From Rostratula benghalensis (taxonomy: Eukaryota > Chordata > Aves > Charadriiformes > Rostratulidae), in the NCBI GenBank assembly GCA_013399305.1, contig VXAI01000383.1, forward strand, positions 369,626 to 433,625: a stretch of DNA of 64,000 nucleotides, read 5' to 3'. The stretch's first letter is position 1. Every line of letters begins with the position of its first letter. Under the pieces are notes generated by a model, which worked only from the letters and a program-made list of their open reading frames with translations, ran no database searches and was not told the DNA's origin. Positions 25,229 through 37,130 of this stretch are shown piece after piece. Made by a program: the position numbers and the translations under genes.

Positions 25229-25277
25229 TTTTTTTTCTTTCTCTCTTTATTTTTTTATTTATTTATTTTTTTTCCCC
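25229..25277. repeat. T-rich tract
   Basis: T runs interrupted by C and by ATTT units, ending in a pyrimidine run and CCCCCAG. It resembles a splice acceptor, but no coding-like frame follows. Confidence 0.8.
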
Positions 25278-25671
25278 CAGCAGCCCAAAGACATAAACTT
25301 GCCCAAACACGCAGCACATGAAAGCAGCTTTTGCCCACGGGCTATCGGGTGTCCGAGGGCCCCCGCACTTGCACCAAGCTCTCCCCGGTGGAGCCCGGCA
25401 CCTGCCCGGAGCTGAAGGGAATTTAACAGGGCACGACGTGGAGCAGAGACAGCTGGGAGGATGGGGGCCAGAAGGAGTTGGCTTTGTCCCGTGTTTGCCA
25501 TGTGTTTGAATTTGTGATCTGAGCACCCCGGGGCGACATGTGCCAATAGAGCCGAAAATAGCATCCTTATTACTCATATTTGCATTGAAAGTGCAATTTG
25601 GCCTGCTTTTGTAAGTGGTGGCTAATACTAGCTCCTAACCTCACCGGTGCAGATGCCTCCAGCTTTACCTC

Positions 25672-25882
25672 TATGAGAAATTGTTGACTGTGAGGGTGGT
25701 GAGAGCCTGGCCCAGGTTGCCCAGAGAAGCTGTGGCTGCCCCATCCCTGGAGGGGTTCAAGGCCAGGTTGGAGGGGGCTTGGAGCAGCCCAGTCTAGGTG
25801 AAGATGTCCCTGCTCGTGGCAGGGGGGTTGGAACAAGATGGTCTTTAAGGTCCCGTTCAAGCCGAACCATTTTATGATTCTA
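25672..25882 (+). mobile_element. CR1 LINE 3' end (CR1-J-like) with atypical tail
   Basis: Reads from gttgactgtgagggtggtga through gcccaggttgcccagagaag to the end of the 3' UTR. In place of several octamer copies it has a single tttatgattc and then ttctaaacagctcctttgat (25878-25897). The same 20 bases follow the CR1 at 38355-38752. Confidence 0.95.
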
Positions 25883-28011
25883 AACAGCTCCTTTGATTTG
25901 AAGACCGTATTATCTACCATTTTGGTGCATGTAGCCCCAAAACACACAGAAAGAAGAAATCAGGTGAGAACAAGCTTATTCTAATTGTGAGAGACAGCAA
26001 GAAATTTTCTCCTCAAAAATGTTCAGGTGAATTTGTTGATATTTTTTTGAATTTGTTGATAGAGTGTTCTCGTGATAGCACACCTACTGGTACTTCTGGT
26101 TGGATGCTTTGTGAGCAGGTGCTTATTTTGCCAGCAAAGTTGCTCAGATCCAATAGCTGTTCCCATCTGCCCTCCTTAAAGCTTTGTCTCTATTTGTGTT
26201 CCCCACTGGTGAAAAAATGCTATGTATTTGCTATTATTATTTGCTGTAAACGTTATTTGTCTTACAGTAGCACATCAGAGGCTCTGAACATGCACCAGGC
26301 AAAAAGTGTGATCCCCGCCCCAGAAACTTTAAAATACCAGAAGTCCCCGTCCTCTGAACTCAGAGGTCACCCATTTAATTTGATTTTTATACAGCATAGT
26401 AGCAAGCTGAAAATTGCTGGGAAGCAAGACAAAGTGAAGACTTCACCTTTGCAGCGTAGATCACAGGAGTTATTGAAATGCTTCTTTTTGATGTAGTTTC
26501 TTACCTGAGAAGCGATGAAACAAATGCTTCCTTGCATAAAGTTTCCCTTTCGACAAAGTGAGCTTTCCTGAGGGGACAAATATCTCACTCAAAGACATTT
26601 CCCAAGCTCTTGTTATAAGGAACTTAAGAACAGCACTTTCCCTTTTTTTTTTTTTTTTTATTATTAATATTGTTTGTTGGTGAAATGGCTTAATGGCTGC
26701 AGGGTCAGTTGACAGATAGGAGGTAACATTGTTCTCCTCCTCTAGCGAATGTAGCGTTTGGCATGACTTCAAAATAACCCTATTGTTTGTCATCTTCTCA
26801 AAATACACTATAAAACCCCCGTTAAAAGGAAAGATAACGTTTTCTAAGCATAAGTCAAGTGCCGGGATGCCTTTTTTAAAGCTGCTTGATGAGAATTAAT
26901 GGTGTTGGATCTCCTGTTTTAAACACATTTGGCCAGGTTTTCTGGAGGCACCTAATTTATCTTGAGGCTCTTTCATCTATTATCTAACTGTGAGCTTGTT
27001 CGTAGCTCATCAGCCATCCTGGTTTTGACAGGGGGCCTTGTGATGAGCAGCCAACAGCGTACTGTGCCGGGGCCGTGCCTATCTCTGGCAGGAAGGTGAT
27101 GGGAAAAGGCTAACCTTCTGCCACTCCGCCCAGCACTCACCAAAAACCAAAAATAGAGTCTTAGATCAGCAGCAGCAGCGCGCGTCCCGCCAAACCCTGC
27201 GACGAGGTTCCTGCATCCCATCCCATCAAAGCAGACCCTGGCCGGGTCAGGCCCGTTTAATGGGCAAACGGTACCCTCGTCCCCTTGTGAGAGCTTTGGG
27301 GTGGTGTTTGGGGAACTTCTTCCTTTGTCAAAGGCTCTGAGATACAGGATTGCTTTGGCCAAGGCACAGCCAGTGTCCACGGAGCCGTCAGTAAAGAGGA
27401 GAAAGCAGCAGAAGTTTTGAAAAAAAAACACAAAAAACCCGCCCACCCTTATCTAATAAGGGAGGGAAATAAAGACCTTACGTAAACTCTTGAAATTAGG
27501 AGTCGGTTTTCCACAGTTCGGACCCAAACAAGAATTATCTGGTACATGATTCAGGACTATCGCAGATGTGTAGGTTTTGGGTGTGAGCTCCAAAGCCATT
27601 CTGGAATCAGCCAGAGGAGAAGTTTTGCAAAATAAGGCCGATCCCTTTTTTTTATTATTATTTTTTATTTTATTTTTTTCTGCTCTCAGCATCGATGTAT
27701 GCGAGCGCCCGGAGTAGCAGCTACGAAGCTGCTGGAAAGTTTGTCACCATAACACTGGCTGTTTATACTTTGTGGGGATGAAAGAACAGCTTTCTTCAAT
27801 TAGGCTTTGTACTTCAGCTGGCAGGCGGGTGCCGATTGTCTAGAGCTCCACCTCCCTGCGCTGCTTGTCTCGGGGAGCCGAGGGATGCTGCGGACGTCAG
27901 CGCGCCCGACTGCCCTTGCTGATCTTGATGGGACAAAATGGGACACATCCAACCAGCAACAGCAACCACGTGAATTCAGTTGTGTTAACCTCCTCTGGCC
28001 TGGTGCAGCTT
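25883..28011. other. unique non-coding DNA
   Basis: 26000-26960 is AT-rich, includes a T18 run at 26643-26660, and looks like conserved non-coding DNA. 27040-27300 and 27830-27920 are CpG-richer than their surroundings. A T-rich tract lies at 27650-27680. No gene was recognised. Confidence 0.45.
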
Positions 28012-28280
28012 TAGAATCACAGAATGGTTTGGGGTGGGAGGGGACCTTTAAAGCCCATCTAGTCCAACCCCCTTGCCATGAGCAGGGGCATCTTCAACCA
28101 CACCTGGTTGCTCATAGCCTGGACCAACCTAGCCTTGAACACCTCCAGGGATGGGGCATGTCTCCTCTCTCTGGGCAACCTGGGCCAGTGTCTCACCACC
28201 CGCATTGTACAACATTTCTTCCTCATATCTAGTCTAAATCTTCCCTCTTTTACTTTAAAACCGTTACCCCTTGTCCTATC
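28012..28280 (-). mobile_element. CR1 LINE 3' end, antisense
   Basis: Begins with tagaatcacagaatggtttg, the reversed 3' end, and continues through the reversed 3' UTR (gggcaacctgggccagtgtc) to ccccttgtcctatc near 28280. It extends further 5' than most copies here. Only one octamer-like unit remains at the tail. Confidence 0.94.
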
Positions 28281-29206
28281 CTTTCTCGATGCTTTTCCCC
28301 TCGGATCCCTGCTCCATCCACGTGCAAGGAGCCAACATACCAGGAGAAGCCCAAAGGAGCTCGATGTTGTTTTAAAGCTGGTGGTGTATTGTTGGGACAG
28401 CAGACTCTTTCCACCAACCTCAGCAAGTTCTGAACAAGTTGCCTGGATACCTTAGCTACGTAACACAGCGCGTGGGACCGGGCCGATAGATATCTATTTA
28501 ATAAGAAACAGCGCATGGGAAAGGAACTGCCTCGATACCAGTGTGGATTTATAAGACACTGGTTGCACTTTGTCGTGCAGTTTTGCGGATGGAGGGAACT
28601 GGGGGAGTGGTAAAAGGGGGTGTGGGGTGTGGATTATGTTTTAACAGAAGCTAAGAGCAAAGCCATGGCAAAAAATCAAAATGCAACACCCACCCATGGC
28701 AGCCCTTCACAAGGAAAGGTGCCTTATAAATTAGCATCTAGAGAAACTGGTGATTTTGCCTCGGGAATTCCTTTAGAGTGAAATGTGTTTCCTGGGTCAA
28801 GCCATGACAGAGGGAAAAAAAAAATATGCAGAAACTCTGTGGTGAATGAAATATGGTTTATACCAATTAGAAAGAAACTTATGTCCTCACACCTGAGCAG
28901 GTCCACGTACCGTGCCATTAGCTCTCTGTTATTTGTCATCTCTGCTTTCCTGTAATCAGTCTACAGAAGGGATTACAGGAGACGTGGTTACTGGTCCCAC
29001 CTCCTGCCAGGGGTTCAGAGACCCTCAGAGGTGCAGTGTGACCTTGGGCACTCACACGGCTGATAGTCACCTGCTGAACCCAGAGGTGGCCATGCTTGGT
29101 GGCTGTTTGCATGCACCAAACAGGCTCATCCACAGAGGATGGATAAATAACCCCAGGAAATGTTGCTGCAGGAGCTCTCTGGTTTTCCTGGCCAGACTCC
29201 TACACG
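28281..29206. other. unique non-coding DNA
   Basis: No repeats or genes recognised. A G-rich stretch lies at about 28590-28630. Confidence 0.5.
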
Positions 29207-29573
29207 TGCAGAGAGGGTTCCAGAGAGACCATAGAGCCCCTTCCAGTACCTAAAGAGGGCATACAGGAAAGATGGGGAGGGTCTCTTCATCAGGGATAGG
29301 TCAAGGCATAATGGTTTTATACTGAAAGAGGGGAGACTTAGATTAGATATTAGGAAGATATTCTTGACTGTGAGAGTGGTGAGACACTGGAACAGGTTGC
29401 CCAGGGAAGTTGTGGAGGCCCCATCCCTGGAGGGGTTCAGGGCCAGGTTGGACAGGACTGTGAGGAACCTGCTCTGGTGGGAGGTGTCCCTTCCTATGGC
29501 ATGGGAGTTGGAACTGGATGATCTTTAAGGTCCCTTCCAACCCAAACCATTCGATGATTCTATGATTTTATGA
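29207..29573 (+). mobile_element. CR1 LINE 3' end (CR1-J-like)
   Basis: About 365 bases. It begins in the end of ORF2 (cccttccagtacctaaagag), continues through aatggttttatactgaaaga and the 3' UTR, and finishes in diverged octamers (ttcgatgattctatgatttt). A 5'-truncated LINE copy. Confidence 0.95.
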
Positions 29574-31787
29574 CCCTGACCCATTCCTGCAGCACATGGG
29601 GTGTAAGACCACGGAGCTGGTGTGGTGTGGCATTCCTTTTTGTATTCACAGCCTCCAACACTAGGATTACAACTCAGCCTAAGCTATATCTTTAAGGAAC
29701 ATGGGCAGAGCTGTACCCAAACTCAACCAAGTTGCCCAGGGTGCCATCTCCTCACTGGGATGTATCACGACCTGCCAAACCTGAAGTGAGTGCCCATTGA
29801 AAGAGAGGCATGAAAGAAAGCAAGGAGGAATAAGAGGGGAAACCTCACCTGGGGAAAATGTCTTGTTGCTCTTAATTAGAGAGAAAATAGGCTTTTCACT
29901 CCTGCACATCTGCAGTGACCCTCTTAGCAGGGTTCTCCCCAGATGAGAGGATGCCCCAGAGGTATGCGGTGGGTGAGGAGTGAGGTGTTGGTGCACAAGG
30001 AGGCAGCAAAACCATGACTTGTAAAGGAGCAATTCTTCATCATGGCACTCAGAGGTTATATGTAAATGGTTTCCCTGGGAATAAACACAAGCATGAATGC
30101 TGAGAGACCCTGCTCAGCCTTGGGAGAAAGAACTGATCTTCGTGCTCTGAATTCAAACTCTGATTATTAAGTTTTTTGTTTTTTTTTTCCTTCAGGCTCA
30201 TGAAATTTCTTAACAATAATCAAAGGAGACACAATGACCCATTCATGGGTACGTTCAGCTCTTCCTTGTCGGAGGTCCAAGCAGGCATTGCTCCTGAGAA
30301 CTGCAATGACTCAAGGCTTGGCAGACCCAGGTGCACCACCCTTCTCTCCTGGGGATTTCCAGTCTAACCCCGAGCCAGGTAATTGGGCAGCTAAATCCCT
30401 TTAAGAGTCTGGCCCTTTTCCTCAGCTCCCTCACTGTAATTCCTCCTCTCACAGGTGGGTTGTGAGATTAAACACATGAAAGACTCGGAGGCACCGAAAT
30501 ACCGCCGTGATGAGACCCATCTGACAGAGAGATCAGGAAACCGCCGTGGAGCGGAGGGCAGCCCCAGCTAGAAAATGCCTTAGATTTTTCTACCCGACAG
30601 CAGGATGGCCTTGTGGATAATTGATTTCCCCCTCACAAGGCTTGAAGGATATTTTTAGGGAATGCAAACATTTTTATTTTCACTACCTATTTTTCTTTCC
30701 GCCTCAAATAAATGGCTTTTTCTACACATGGGCTGGCTCTGAAAGTTCAAGGAAAAAAAAAATTAAAAAAATCTCATTAACTTTCCCAAAGTCTTAATTG
30801 TCCCATTTATTTCAAGGCAGTAGGAAAGCCCATCTTTCAGTGGCTCCCTCGCCCTGCTAACAACTCACCATAATCCTTTTCATAATCCCCAGGAATGCCA
30901 ATCGCTCCGGCGGAGTTTGATTCTCCTCGCTGATGAATTGCAGGGTATTTTATATCCCCTTGTCACAAAACTGTTCTTCTGCCTTTACTCTTTCAGCAAG
31001 GAAAGTCACTTTTATGTTACCCATCAGGCCTTCCCCCGCCACCAGCAACTTTTTTTTTTCTTCTCTTAGGTACACAAAAGCAAATGATCTGGAAGCTCTT
31101 TAAAATACCTGAGCAACTGGTAGTAAATGAGCCATTTCCTGTTGTTCTAACCTTTTAATTTTTTTTATTTTTTTTTTTTTCTTTCAGCTGAGGAGCTGTC
31201 TTAGCTCGGTATTTTAAGATAGTGGCATGATCTTCTGTGTTTGAGAGGATAAACATTCTCTCAGCTCATTCCTGTATCTTGTAGTGGAAAAAAGTTTGGG
31301 GGTTTTTTTGGTGGGTTTTTTTTGGTCCTTTTTTTTTCTCTCTTTCCACAAGTCTTCTATGTTGAAGTCTGGCGGACGCTGGCATGCGGGAAAACTACTG
31401 TATGCATGTTTGCATTGCAGTAACTGCAAATCTGTCCGTTTCAATCTTTTTTGAGTTAGCACACTGGGCAAACTAGGTGGTTTTGAAATGACCTCATCCC
31501 GGGATCTCGGCAGAAAACAGCCCGCGTACATAGTTGAGTCTGGAATGCGAGCGGGACCTCATTCATAAACTTCCTCACCATTCCTTTACACTCAAAGGCA
31601 GGAATGAAAATCAGCCAAAATAAGCAGAAATGGTGTTCCGGAGTTAACCAAATGGGAAAATATATAGATGAGCTTTTTTATTTTATTGTATTATTGAATC
31701 AGAATACTTTTAACCATCTGTAGGAGACTTTCTGTGATAATACGTTCATGCTGTCTTTTGGATTAGGCCAGAAATTTTATTAAGCCT
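29574..31787. other. unique non-coding DNA, AT-rich and conserved-looking from 30480
   Basis: 30480-31780 is AT-rich, free of CR1 and dense in short AT motifs, the usual look of vertebrate conserved non-coding DNA. Pyrimidine tracts ending in cttcag (30195) and ttcag (31187) resemble splice acceptors but lead into weak frames. A T-rich tract lies at 31153-31184. No gene was recognised. Confidence 0.45.
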
Positions 31788-31884
31788 TCTTCTTTTCTTT
31801 TCTTTTCTTTTCTTTTCTTTTCTTTTCTTTTCTTTTCTTTTCTTTTCTTTTCTTTTCTTTTCTTTTCTTTTCTTTTCTTTTCTT
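31788..31884. repeat. (CTTTT)n pentanucleotide microsatellite, open-ended
   Basis: About nineteen near-perfect units run straight into an assembly gap, so the real array is longer. On the minus strand the unit is AAAAG. Confidence 0.97.
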
Positions 31885-31999
31885 NNNNNNNNNNNNNNNN
31901 NNNNNNNNNNNNNNNNNNNNNNNNNNNNNNNNNNNNNNNNNNNNNNNNNNNNNNNNNNNNNNNNNNNNNNNNNNNNNNNNNNNNNNNNNNNNNNNNNNN
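31885..31999. other. assembly gap (115 N)
   Basis: Unknown bases directly after the CTTTT array. No repeat resumes on the right. Confidence 0.99.
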
Positions 32000-34900
32000 C
32001 TTTGTGATAACACCCCCATTTTCTACAACCTGCCCTGTGCCCCTGAAAATATAGCACTTGAAAAATGTGTTACAGAGAAGGGATGGTATGAAAAAGGCTA
32101 TGGCTCAGAAAACAGGCCTTAATATAATTTCAGGGTTTTTTAATTAAAGCTGTTAAATAGCAGAGGGGAAAAGAAATTAATTTTTGTACTTTTTTTTTCT
32201 GAAGAAAAGCACCTAAGATCTTCATCACCCTGAAATAGGGAGGCAGGTTACATGTGGGCAGTAGGAGTATACACAAGAGTCTATCCTGATGTGCTGGACT
32301 GAGGACAAAATCCAGCCTGAAAAATCTGTCCTAGAGACTCCTGACCTCCACTTGGCTCCCTGGTGGCATCAGTTGGAGGTCACTGAACCAGGCACTGGAA
32401 AATTTGGGGTCCTCAGGCATTGCCCCAGTGGGATGTACTATTATTTGGGCACATTTGGAGCCGCAGTCAGATATGAGCTCCACCACACTGGGCAATGGTT
32501 TCACTGCTTTTAAGTCCCTCTTGTCAGCTTGGCAGTAAAAATTAGGCTGGATGATTATTGCAGTCAGTGGAAGAATTTTCTGTGGTCTAATATAAGTGCA
32601 ACCAAGGAGCTCTGGCATGTGCCTCCAGCAACTTGGATTTGCAAGTGGTCTTACTTTTCAGTGCTGGACACTCCCAGGAGGAACTTAGTTTCCAAGAGAA
32701 GATGACAGTGGGTGTATTCAGTCCAACACAGCTGTAGGTACGGTACAAACACGCAATTAGAGACAGTTCCTGCCCTGGAGAGCTTGGAGTCTAAATAGAC
32801 AAACAGATCATCTCCAGATGGTAGGGGCTTAGGTTGAGTTGGTGGGAGAGCGAGGGAGTGCGTGGCACTTCTGCTGCTGGACGCAGACAGATGGTCAAAA
32901 GGCAAGGGGAGAGAGAAGTGCCTCAGCCCTTGCGTAAAAAGAGGGGGGCCCCTCAGATTTCCTGCCCACAGGGGTGGGGTGAATATGTGGCCATGGCTGT
33001 AGGGCTCGTTATTGCAAGCGATGGGAAGAGCTGGAAGGGGAGAAGAGAGGGGAGAAGGAAGGAAATCCATTTATGGCAGCTTCCTCTGAAAGGCAGGGGG
33101 GATGGCAACTCGTGCCGATGGCTGGTGGTGAAGAATGGATGTGATTTAATTTTATTAGGCACTTAGGAATTCGTTGTAGAAAGAAGGATTGATGGAGAGG
33201 GCATGAATTTTGGCCAATTTATAAATGAATAGCGCAATGGTAAAGAGCTTTTTTCACCTTTCACCATCACCAACATGGAGTGTAGGACTTGTGTGTAGGA
33301 CCAGAGGGTGGATTGCAGAGGAGGTAACAGAGGATCACACGGACATGCCCATGGAGCAGAAATCCACCGAGAGAAACTACAGGCAGTCATGTCTGGCTCA
33401 GGAAGTCCCTGGTCTGCACATATTTGGGAGCTGAGTAGGTACTTGGGGGAAGGTCACATAAATCTCATACTCTTCCTCAGGCCTGTTGAGGTTTTGGTCA
33501 TTTCCAGAGGCAGGACGTTGCAGCAGTGAGACCTGTATTCTGTCCCACTGGTTTGCTCTTACATTCCCGCTCCCTGTCATTAGCTCTGCCTTGGTCATCT
33601 CAGCCTCCATTTTGAGGGAACGCAACTGAAGTGAAGAGAAGAAACCACTGGTTGCCTGGGAAAACTTCTGAGTATGGATTTCAGACCACAAACACTGTAG
33701 GTGGCTCTAAGGTTTGGGAGGATGTAGACGAGAAGGATTTGTGGGAAAGTATTGAATTTCCAGTGGCCAGAACAATAAAGGATAATAAGTGAGAGGCACC
33801 TCTCCAACTAGACGTAGGGCTTCATCAGAGTGGGACAATGAGCAAAGCATCCACCAGCAGTCACATGCCACATGCCTCTGAGCTAATTGCAGGAGTTTAC
33901 CACCAAACATGGGAAAGCTGTAGTATTTAACTTGGCACGAGATGAGGTGATTTAACTGGTGTAGCAGAGATGTGGTTGGGCAGTATAAATCAATGGGCCA
34001 CAAATTGCACAGGAAATTTGGGTCTAGCTTTCAGGGTTGAGGAAGGTGGGAAGATGAAGGAACTAAAATCTGATACCATTAAAATATTGCTTCAGGATAG
34101 AGATGACCTTGCTCTAATGCATCTTGGGCTTCAAGATTCCGTACGGAAAAGGCAGGAGGAACACATGGCAAGTCACCCTTTTCCAGCTGTCTGGTGACAC
34201 AAAATGCAAATTCAGAGCAGGCAGGATGCGTATCAATGTGCCTATTGAAAGGCATGGGAGTAATCCCAGTTCTTTAGATGAAAAGAAAGTTATACTGAAT
34301 TAGGATTTGGATTAGTCATCTAAGCCCATCTCATGGAGATAATAATTGGATGAGGGCTGTTATGAGCTGTAGCTGGAGTCAGACCCATCAATGCCTTCAT
34401 CTGACGAAGTAACTGGCTCAACTCACAGGCCAGGTGAAGATACATTTAGAGTCTTCTGTCTGCACTTGGTCACCACCAGGAAAACTTAAGTCTGTTAGAA
34501 ATAGAAGCTTTACCCTTTCCAAAATTGGACTCCTTGTCTTCAGACTTCTGTAAGTTCATCATTTTAGGCTGAGAAGGAATGACTACGATCAACTAAATAA
34601 GATTTTGCAAAGCAGAGGTTGTAAAGCCAGTAAGGTCAGCACGGAGGTGTAGGGTATCTCTTTCAGAAAGACATCCAGTCTCATTTAAAGACTCTGTATA
34701 GCTGGAAATATTTCACTCTAGACAAATGGAAAAGACACACACCTAGTTTCTGGTCAGAATTTATTTAGTTGCTTTTTTTCCCCCAGCTGATGGAGCTTCT
34801 TTTTTTCCTTTTTTTTGTTTGTTTGTTTGTTTGCCTGCTTGTTTTTCTTCTAGTATATCTAACTTTCCATCTAGTCCATAAACCTATTCCATCTCGTTTA

Positions 34901-35899
34901 GATTGAATTTCCAGCTGCCTGTGATTTGATTAAGTTGAGCTAATTCTCATCAGATGATTTGTAACAATCTAGGCCAACTTCTGCAGATACCTTGGCAGTT
35001 GCAAACCAGTCTCTACCTACTTGCCTAGGATCACCTCTGGTAATTCAGATCATCTGTGATGCCTTTAGAGACTGGTCCAAATTCTGCTAAATCAGCATAA
35101 AGTCTCCCCTTGATCTAATAGGCTTTTGGACCAGCCTCCAATCTCTCCAAAACAGCAGGTCATATATCTGACTAAAGGTAAACTGTTGGGCTAAGTGCCT
35201 ACGAAATGCATTGTAATACAAGCTGGGGATAGTCAGAAGACAAATTTTGTGTATGTGCAAAGTATCAATGCCCTTAATGATAAACTGCTTATGCTTGACA
35301 TAATTTTTGGACAAGGCTTGAAAACAGCAGGCTTTGAGCTACCTTTCACAAGGGGATACCTTGCAGGCAGTAAAGAGCAGATGGAACAGATCAGCGTGAG
35401 GGGAATGAAGTGCTCTTCATGCTACAAACCCCAGGATCCGTGGATGTAAGCTACTCCCATTTGGTTATTAACTGTTTGCACCTAAACAAGTATCCTCACT
35501 TTTCCTACGGGGAGAAGGAGGGCTGAGTAGAGCACATTGAGTTGCCAGCTGAACCCATTTAGGGAGTGTATCAGGGCTGGTCCTCCCTCAGGAGATGCTC
35601 TGCTCCCTTTCCACCCCCAAAAACAAGCACAACACCAAGGACAAGAGAGCAGTACTGTCCATTTGCCTGTGCAGCAGGACACAATGAAGGTAACCTGTTA
35701 GCCAGCTGATGTCTAAGGGAGATCATTCACCCTTTGGCAAGATCCAGGTCAAACTGGGGACACCAAGCAGGGTGTCCCACCTCAGCTCTTGCATTAGCAT
35801 GGCTCAGGACAGCACCCAGCTTTGGATGTGTCCCCTTTAAACGGTTAAAAGGCCTTTTAACCATGTTTCAGGTGCAGGCAGCCCTGAAAGCCTTCAGGG
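32000..35899. other. unique non-coding DNA, about 3.9 kb
   Basis: No CR1 recognised. The stretch ttcctgccctggagagcttg, then gagtctaaatagacaaacag (about 32766-32806), resembles a phrase seen in ancient amniote interspersed repeats, but I cannot name the family. A GTTT microsatellite lies at 34817-34832. Short open frames show no known domain. Confidence 0.45.
34817..34832. repeat. (GTTT)n microsatellite
   Basis: Four GTTT units within a longer T-rich tract (34794-34850). Confidence 0.85.
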
Positions 35900-36425
35900 C
35901 TTCTTCTCACCTGGAATACTTCATCCAGTTCTGGAGCTCTCAGCGTAAGAAAGACAGGAACCTGTTGGAGTGGTGCCAGAGGAGGCCATGGAGATGCTCC
36001 GAGCGCTGGAGCCCCTCTACTGTCAGGACAGGCTGAGAGAGTTGTGGGAGTGGGGTGGGAGGTTAAGCCTGGAGAAGACTCTGGGGAGACCTTACAGCCC
36101 CTTCCAGTCACTAAAGGTGTCTCCAGAAAAAGATGGAGACAGATATTTTACTAGGGCCTGTTGTGATAGGACAAGGGGTAGTGGTTTTATACTAAAAGAG
36201 GGAAGATTTAGACCAGATATAAGGAAGAATTTTTTTATGCTGAGGGTGGTGAGACACTGGCCCAGGTTACCCAGGGAGGTGGGAGATGCCCCATCCCTGG
36301 AAACATTCAAGGTTATGTTGCCCAGGTCTCTGAGCAACCTGCTCTAGATGAAGACATCCCTGTTTGTGACAGAGGGGTTGGTGTACGTGGCCCTTAGGTT
36401 CCTTCCAACCCAAACCATTCTATGA
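35900..36425 (+). mobile_element. CR1 LINE 3' end, long copy
   Basis: About 525 bases, the second longest plus-strand copy after allowing for indels. It includes a diverged ORF2 end (ctcacctggaatacttcatc, then a piece like ttggagtggtgccagaggag). It continues through ggacaaggggtagtggtttt and the 3' UTR to aaaccattctatgatc. Many frameshifts and substitutions make it older than its neighbours. Confidence 0.92.
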
Positions 36426-37017
36426 TCTTCCTCCATCAAAGCGCCTCAGAAACAACCAACATACCAAAAATTTCTGTGCACATGGATTTTTGGGCTTAAA
36501 CAGAACATAAGACCAGCGACACCATCCTTTCCACCTGTCCTTAGAATGAACACTACCCTCTCCCACTTCACTCCTGCAGTTCCTCCACGGTGTTCTCTGC
36601 TGTGAATGAGAACAGCAAACAGAAATGTGCTTACAGCAGAGACCTGAAGAAGATGAATGGTTTTAGTCTCTGTAGAACACCATGTGGGCTCATGCCTGGT
36701 GATGCTGCAATGCAGGCTGCACCTTCAGGAGCTGCAGGACTGAAACCACGAAGTAATTCAATCAAGAGAGCATCAGGACAGAAGGAAATTGTGGTGGAAC
36801 ACACACAAAAAAAAAAGGTCTGTCTGCACTGCAGCACTCTGTCCACGTTTCTGGCAGCACCCTTTGTATCAGCCTAATCATTAAACAGATGGGCTGAAAA
36901 ATCACTTTGTGATACAGATGGGCTGAAAAGAGAAGCACATTTTGGAACCAAAGTATAGCTTGTTCATTCATGGAGTTTTTCCGGAGGGATGTCTTGTCTG
37001 GGGCCCAGCTGATGGCT
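36426..37017. other. unique non-coding DNA
   Basis: Contains a short tandem duplication (36885-36929), listed separately. No gene recognised. Confidence 0.5.
36885..36929. repeat. 29-bp tandem duplication, about 1.5 copies
   Basis: acagatgggctgaaaa occurs exactly twice, starting at 36885 and 36914. The intervening bases complete a 29-bp unit. Confidence 0.85.
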
Positions 37018-37130
37018 TAGAATCATAAACTGCTTTGGGTTGGAAGGGATCATAAAGATCATGGAGTTCCAACACCCTGCCATGGGCCAGGACACCTCCC
37101 ACCAGACCAGGTTGCTCAAAGCACCATCTA
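37018..37130 (-). mobile_element. short CR1 LINE tail, antisense
   Basis: About 113 bases, from tagaatcataaactgctttg through gggttggaagggatcataaa to gaccaggttgctcaaagc. Only the last third of the 3' UTR is present. Confidence 0.93.

Larger units (their letters stand above)
22640..25671. other. unique non-coding DNA with several homopolymers
   Basis: Includes a T23 run, a G20 run, an A/G-rich tract, an AGG microsatellite and a T-rich tract, listed separately. 23230-23510 and 24300-24700 are repeat-free and look like conserved non-coding DNA. 24700-25450 is GC-rich. No gene was recognised. Confidence 0.45.

Noticed and set aside
30176..30367. Acceptor-like tract followed by a 57-codon frame
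   Set aside because: The frame ends quickly, has no donor in a consistent place, and the tract is a plain T run.
31153..31204. Polypyrimidine tract ending in ctttcag
   Set aside because: All frames close within about ten codons.
31746..32057. Lys/Glu/Arg-rich minus-strand frame
   Set aside because: A translation of the AAAAG repeat and the gap.
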